DNA of 64,000 nucleotides from Methylocystis sp. IM3 (GTDB lineage: Bacteria > Pseudomonadota > Alphaproteobacteria > Rhizobiales > Beijerinckiaceae). Both the position numbers and the translations under genes were made by a program. Below, piece after piece: positions 63,631-64,000 of this stretch. The notes below the pieces were generated by a model. That model did no database searches and was not told the origin of the DNA. It saw only the letters and a list, made by a program, of their open reading frames with translations. Location: positions 248,001 through 312,000 of the forward strand of contig NZ_JBBPBZ010000001.1 of the NCBI RefSeq assembly GCF_038070105.1, read 5' to 3'. Numbering within the stretch: position 1 is the stretch's first letter; the number at the start of each line of letters is the position of its first letter.

Positions 63631-63685
63631 TTATGTGAGGTCCGCATCTCGCAAGTCGCAGCATCGCGCCCCGGACCTCACATAA
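63631..63685. repeat. Perfect 14-bp inverted repeat between two transposase genes
   Basis: TTATGTGAGGTCCG (63631-63644) and its exact inverse CGGACCTCACATAA (63672-63685), 27 bases apart. It lies just upstream of both the IS110 transposase (minus) and the IS701-type transposase (plus). It could be two abutting IS ends, a hairpin, or the IS110 target palindrome. Confidence 0.65.
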
Positions 63686-63750
63686 CCCTCCAGATTCCCT
63701 AGGATCGTTTTGCGTGATTCATGAGTGGTCGGCGTTTTGGAGGGCCGACC

Positions 63751-64000
63751 ATGGACGAGAGCTGGAAGTCCGATCTCGAGCGGTGGCTCGCGCCTTTCAT
63801 CGGCGCATTTCGGCACAAGACGCGGGCGCGCATGTGCCCGGTCTATGTTGCGGGGTTGATCGGCGCGGGTGATCGCAAGAGCGTGCAGCCCATGGCGGCG
63901 CGGGACGGCGACGTCGGCTATGACCAGCTCCATCACTTCATCGCCAGCGGCGTATGGGACGCAGAACCGCTGGAAAAGGCGCTGCTCGCCGAAGCCGACA
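63751..64000 (+). CDS. IS701-type transposase, N-terminal part (runs off window)
   Basis: 83 codons to the window edge, from ATG 63751 after GGAGGGCC. Reads WKSDLERWLAPFIGAFRHKT, then VYVAGLIGAGDRKSVQPMAA and YDQLHHFIASGVWD, the standard start of IS701/DDE_5 transposases (about 420 residues). Catalytic residues lie beyond the window. Confidence 0.85.
   Translation, partial: MDESWKSDLERWLAPFIGAFRHKTRARMCPVYVAGLIGAGDRKSVQPMAARDGDVGYDQLHHFIASGVWDAEPLEKALLAEAD

Noticed and set aside
1..64000. CRISPR array
   Set aside because: No regularly spaced direct repeats of 25-40 bases and no cas genes seen on either strand.

Overview
The window looks like chromosomal DNA of an alphaproteobacterium of the Hyphomicrobiales (Rhizobiales). 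The evidence is high GC with many GCG/CGC codons, an ALAS-type hemA (C4 heme pathway), and the family make-up (FlhSR/MoxYX-like two-component pair, DUF2380, KGG stress protein, NnrS, many IS110/IS630/IS5/IS91 elements). A methylotroph or methanotroph of the Methylocystaceae/Beijerinckiaceae type fits well, but that is inference; no methanol or methane oxidation gene is in view. I saw no tRNA, rRNA or CRISPR array.

Layout. (1) 1-11581: the distal part of an NADH:quinone oxidoreductase operon, nuoEFGHIJKLMN, tightly packed, with a long E. coli-type NuoG that carries the N7 cluster ligands. (2) 11.7-24.3 kb: an accessory stretch bounded by two diverged direct copies (about 400 bp) of a convergent RibD-like/AlkA-like gene junction. 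The left copy has a full AlkA glycosylase and a stump of the reductase; the right copy has the full reductase and a stump of the glycosylase. Between them lie IS remnants (two IS110 pieces, two IS630 pieces, one nearly complete integrase-type IS), a NepR-like protein, a degenerate NUDIX protein, a broken TfoX-domain gene, and a pterin cluster (pterin-4a-carbinolamine dehydratase, folB, folK, RibD-like reductase). (3) 25-30 kb: VOC protein, DUF5996 pseudogene, OsmC, HtrA-like protease, HAD phosphatase. (4) 30.2-34.1 kb: DUF2380 lipoprotein-like or secreted protein, response regulator and histidine kinase, divergent from a cupin-like protein and a membrane protein; palindromes sit in the divergent gap. 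(5) 34.1-39.5 kb: decaying genes (MAPEG with a stop codon, half EamA transporter, frameshifted LysR, frameshifted epimerase) and an intact FMN reductase and AraC regulator. (6) 39.8-46.7 kb: KGG stress protein, mscL, HPP protein, then a reverse-strand unit ECF sigma / zinc anti-sigma / truncated hemoglobin / ferredoxin-type flavin reductase, followed upstream by hemA. (7) 47-57 kb: DHA2 MFS pump with divergent LysR, MarR-CPVC thioredoxin-like operon with a clear promoter-operator, a sensor kinase, carbonic anhydrase + SulP bicarbonate-type transporter, NnrS. (8) 57.3-64 kb: an IS5-type element with CTAG duplications, SmbP metal-binding protein, an IS91-type transposase behind a broken tyrosine recombinase, a full IS110 and the start of an IS701-type transposase.

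How parts may work together: the sigma/anti-sigma/globin/reductase unit reads as a self-regulated two-protein version of a flavohemoglobin, next to the heme-committing enzyme HemA and in the same region as NnrS, which points to NO or oxygen-stress handling. Carbonic anhydrase plus SulP suggests bicarbonate uptake. The number of genes with single-base lesions (at least ten) is high: either this is a region under relaxed selection and IS expansion, or the assembly has residual indel errors; the homopolymer lesion at 38802-38810 is the best test case.
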